Positions 61,967 to 64,000 of a stretch of DNA of 64,000 bases are shown here, in pieces. The notes below the pieces were generated by a model that made no database searches, was not told the origin of the DNA, and saw only the letters and a program-made list of their open reading frames with translations. Within the stretch, counting starts at the first letter, position 1; every line of letters starts with the position of its first letter. The translations under genes were made by a program, and so were the position numbers. Source of the stretch: Streptomyces sp. TN58 (lineage in GTDB: Bacteria; Actinomycetota; Actinomycetes; Streptomycetales; Streptomycetaceae); contig NZ_CP018870.1 of assembly GCF_001941845.1 (NCBI RefSeq), forward strand, positions 1,240,001-1,304,000. Direction: 5' to 3'.

Positions 61967-62608
61967 ATGGAAGCGGTGCTGGCGCGGATGCGCGCCCTGG
62001 AGGAGCGGCTCCCGCCGCAGGACGGTGTCGCCGTCTTCAACCGGGTCTACCTGACGGTGACGGAGACCCTGCACCATCGGATCGCCCACGGGGGCTTCCC
62101 GGCGCCCCGGCGGGCGGCGACCCTGAGCGTCCGGTTCGCGGAGCGGTACCTGACGGCGGTGGAGGCGGACCGGGCCCCGGCCTGCTGGCGGCCGCTGCTG
62201 CAGTACCGCCGCCATCCCGGGATCCGGCCGCTCCAGCACGCGCTGGCCGGGATCAACGCGCACATCGGCCACGACCTGGCGCTCGCGGTCGTCGCGACCT
62301 GCGGTGAACTGGACTGCGAACCGCGGGCCCTGGAGTCGGACTTCGACCGGGTCGGCGACACGCTGGTCTCGCTGGAGGAGCACATCCGGGAGGACCTGAT
62401 GCCGGGCCCGGACCTGCTGGAGATCGCCGACCCGCTGACCCACCTCGTCGGCTCGTGGAGCCTGGAGCGCGCCCGCGCCGGGGCCTGGTCGGCGGCCCGG
62501 CTGCTGTGGACGCTGCGCCGGGCGCCGGACCTGGCCGCGGAGTTCGCGGACTCCCTGGACGCGGGCGTGGGCCTGGTCGGCCGCTGCCTGCTGACCCCCC
62601 GGGGCTGA
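61967..62608 (+). CDS. DUF5995-like protein
   Basis: The 213-residue all-helical protein starts at the ATG at 61967. It carries GVAVFNRVYLTVTETL, AERYLTAVEADRAPACWRPL and the conserved ALAGINAHIGHDLALAVVATC, typical of the DUF5995 family of actinobacteria. Function unknown. The histidines in NAHIGHD could bind a metal. It converges on the FAD oxidase gene. Confidence 0.82.
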   Translation: MEAVLARMRALEERLPPQDGVAVFNRVYLTVTETLHHRIAHGGFPAPRRAATLSVRFAERYLTAVEADRAPACWRPLLQYRRHPGIRPLQHALAGINAHIGHDLALAVVATCGELDCEPRALESDFDRVGDTLVSLEEHIREDLMPGPDLLEIADPLTHLVGSWSLERARAGAWSAARLLWTLRRAPDLAAEFADSLDAGVGLVGRCLLTPRG

Positions 62609-62623
62609 GGTGCGGGCATGGGA

Positions 62624-62668
62624 ACGGGCCGCCGGCCCGCGTGCTGACGGCGCGGGGCGGCGGCCCGT
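62624..62668. terminator. Bidirectional terminator between the DUF5995 and oxidase genes
   Basis: A GC-rich hairpin (ACGGGCCGCC arm, closing with GGCGGCCCGT) lies between the two convergent stops at 62608 and 62702. Confidence 0.65.
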
Positions 62669-62701
62669 GATCGGCGGGCCCCTGGGCAGGGGCCGGGAGG
62701 G

Positions 62702-64000
62702 TCAGTCCTCCGGGAGTTCGACCGGGGCGATCTCGTCGTAGACGTCGCCCGGGCCGGGGTTGGTGGAGTCGGTGGAGCCGCCGAGGTGGTGCATGACGCC
62801 CCACACGGCGTTGAGGGCGGTCTGGACCGCGCCCTCGGCCCAGCCGGCCGTCCAGGAGATGTCGTCGCCCGCGAGGAAGATGCCGCGCTTGTCCTCGGGG
62901 AGGCGGTCCTGCATGAAGTGGGTGAACAGGCGGCGCTGGTAGCGGTAGTGGCCGGGGAGGTTGGCCTTGAACGCGCCCATGAAGTAGGGCTCGTCCTCCC
63001 AGGAGACGGTGACCGGGTTGCCGATGATGTGGCGGCGGATGTCGACCTTGGGGTAGATCTCGCCGAGGGACTTCAGCATGACCTCCATCCGCTCGTTCGC
63101 GGACAGCGGCAGCCACTTCAGGCTGTCGTCGCACCAGGTGTACGACAGGCAGATGACGGCGGGCTTGTCCGGGCCGTCGTCCAGGAGGTAGGTGCCGCGG
63201 GTCATGCGGTCGGTCAGCGTCATCGACATGACGTCGCGGCCGGTCTCCTCGTCCTTGTCCAGCCAGAACGGCCGGTCGACGGGGACGAACAGCTTGGACG
63301 ACTCCATGTAGTGGGTGCGCTCGATCGCCGTCCAGTGGTCGATCGGGAACAGCGTGTCGTCGCACTCGATCTTCGACAGGAGCATCCAGGACTGTGCCGT
63401 GAAGATCGCGGCGCGGTAGGTGCGGATGTCGCCGGAGGAGTCGGTGACGGTGATGCGGTTGCCGGCGGTGCGGTGCAGGCGGGTCACGGCGGGGCGCGGG
63501 GCGCCGTCGTGGAGGGTGGACAGGGAGGTGCCCTGGGCCCAGTGGACGATCTTCTCGGGCTCGCGCTCCCACAGGCGCAGCGGCAGCTGCTGGGAGCCGC
63601 CGACGATGCCGCGGTGGTGGTCGTCGGCCTCGGTGTAGACGACGCGCAGGATCTCCAGGATGGAGTTCGGGAAGTCGGTGTCCCAGCCGCCGGTGCCGAA
63701 TCCGACCTGGCCGAAGATCTCGCGCTTGCGGAAGGACTTGAAGGCCTCCGACTTGCACAGGAAGCCGTAGAAGGTCTCGTCGTCGAGCTTCTCGACGAGC
63801 TTGGCCCAGATCTCGCGGATGCGCGGGACGTCCCGCTCGCGCATCGCGGTGTTCATGTCGGAGAAGTCGGCGCCCTCGTCGAGGCAGGCGTTCCACGCGT
63901 CGGCGACGTCGCGGTAGATCTGCGGGAGGTCGGCGATGGTCTCCGCGTAGTGCGTCTCGCCCTTGAGGTCGACGACCGTGGAGGGGGTGGCCTCGGCGAG
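62702..64000 (-). CDS. FAD-dependent amine oxidase, C-terminal part (runs off right edge)
   Basis: The visible 432 residues form the C-terminal three quarters or so of a flavin amine oxidase. The substrate-domain segment GFGTGGWDTDFPNSILEILR is present, and near the C-terminus GIFLAGDDISWTAGWAEGAVQTALNAV is the FAD-contact motif of the monoamine/tryptophan oxidase family. The N-terminal dinucleotide-binding motif is outside the window. It likely deaminates an amine or amino acid to the aldehyde or imino acid, forming hydrogen peroxide. The substrate is not clear. Confidence 0.85.
   Translation of the reverse strand, partial: LAEATPSTVVDLKGETHYAETIADLPQIYRDVADAWNACLDEGADFSDMNTAMRERDVPRIREIWAKLVEKLDDETFYGFLCKSEAFKSFRKREIFGQVGFGTGGWDTDFPNSILEILRVVYTEADDHHRGIVGGSQQLPLRLWEREPEKIVHWAQGTSLSTLHDGAPRPAVTRLHRTAGNRITVTDSSGDIRTYRAAIFTAQSWMLLSKIECDDTLFPIDHWTAIERTHYMESSKLFVPVDRPFWLDKDEETGRDVMSMTLTDRMTRGTYLLDDGPDKPAVICLSYTWCDDSLKWLPLSANERMEVMLKSLGEIYPKVDIRRHIIGNPVTVSWEDEPYFMGAFKANLPGHYRYQRRLFTHFMQDRLPEDKRGIFLAGDDISWTAGWAEGAVQTALNAVWGVMHHLGGSTDSTNPGPGDVYDEIAPVELPED

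Noticed and set aside
1..64000. tRNA, rRNA, prophage or biosynthetic gene cluster
   Set aside because: I looked for cloverleaf-type ends, phage structural genes and PKS/NRPS modules and saw none. A short tRNA could still be missed by eye.

Overview
The window is chromosomal DNA of a Streptomyces-like actinobacterium. It has very high GC, strong third-position GC, GTG and TTG starts, and marker genes such as smeA-sffA, RbpA, a polyprenol-phosphate mannosyltransferase, an FMN-riboswitch riboflavin operon and a secreted chitinase. From memory, the order from smeA to the chitinase follows the S. coelicolor SCO1415-SCO1445 region, so most of the window reads as conserved chromosome with a few disturbed spots. 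I saw no rRNA, tRNA, CRISPR-cas, prophage or biosynthetic cluster.

Layout. 1-2.1 kb: a partial nitrate/nitrite-type sensor kinase and a small membrane protein. 2.3-9.7 kb: a leftward operon for an SMC-like ATPase with two partners, in the order expected of a MukF/MukE/MukB (JetA/B/C) system but without a JetD-type nuclease. 9.9-12.2 kb: overlapping pxpABC (5-oxoprolinase). 12.4-14.5 kb: HEAT and ankyrin repeat proteins. 14.8-16.7 kb: the sporulation pair smeA-sffA. 17-29 kb: MocR regulator, phosphodiesterase, MFS, rbpA with a sigma-R promoter, fxsA, ppm, amidohydrolase, Lrp regulator, and a phosphotransferase with an unknown partner.

29.2-34.3 kb is a disturbed spot. A truncated copy of a complex non-coding repeat element abuts a decayed Tn3-family transposase, followed by an aldo/keto reductase, a reductase/epimerase and a divergent LysR regulator. 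34.3-44.8 kb returns to conserved genes: acyl-CoA dehydrogenase, a TetR-like protein that lacks its DNA-binding helices, membrane proteins, a C39-like peptidase, a uridine kinase-like protein, a CbxX/EccA-type AAA protein, two CNNM/CBS proteins and a PH-like protein. 44.8-50.6 kb holds hisG-hisE and ribH-ribBA-ribM-ribE-ribD behind an FMN riboswitch. 51-55.2 kb has the chitinase and an ECF41 sigma factor with its epimerase-like partner.

55.3-56.5 kb carries a complete 1.17-kb palindromic repeat element: inverted terminal modules that fold, a tandem array of about 62-bp units, a conserved core, then inverted units and an inverted terminal module. The window ends with a serine hydrolase, a ROK regulator divergent from an MFS transporter over a perfect inverted repeat, a nucleobase permease, a DUF5995-like protein and a partial FAD amine oxidase.

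The two features I consider least explained are the palindromic repeat element (one full and one truncated copy) and the three-gene SMC-like operon, whose ATPase has a non-standard Walker B motif.
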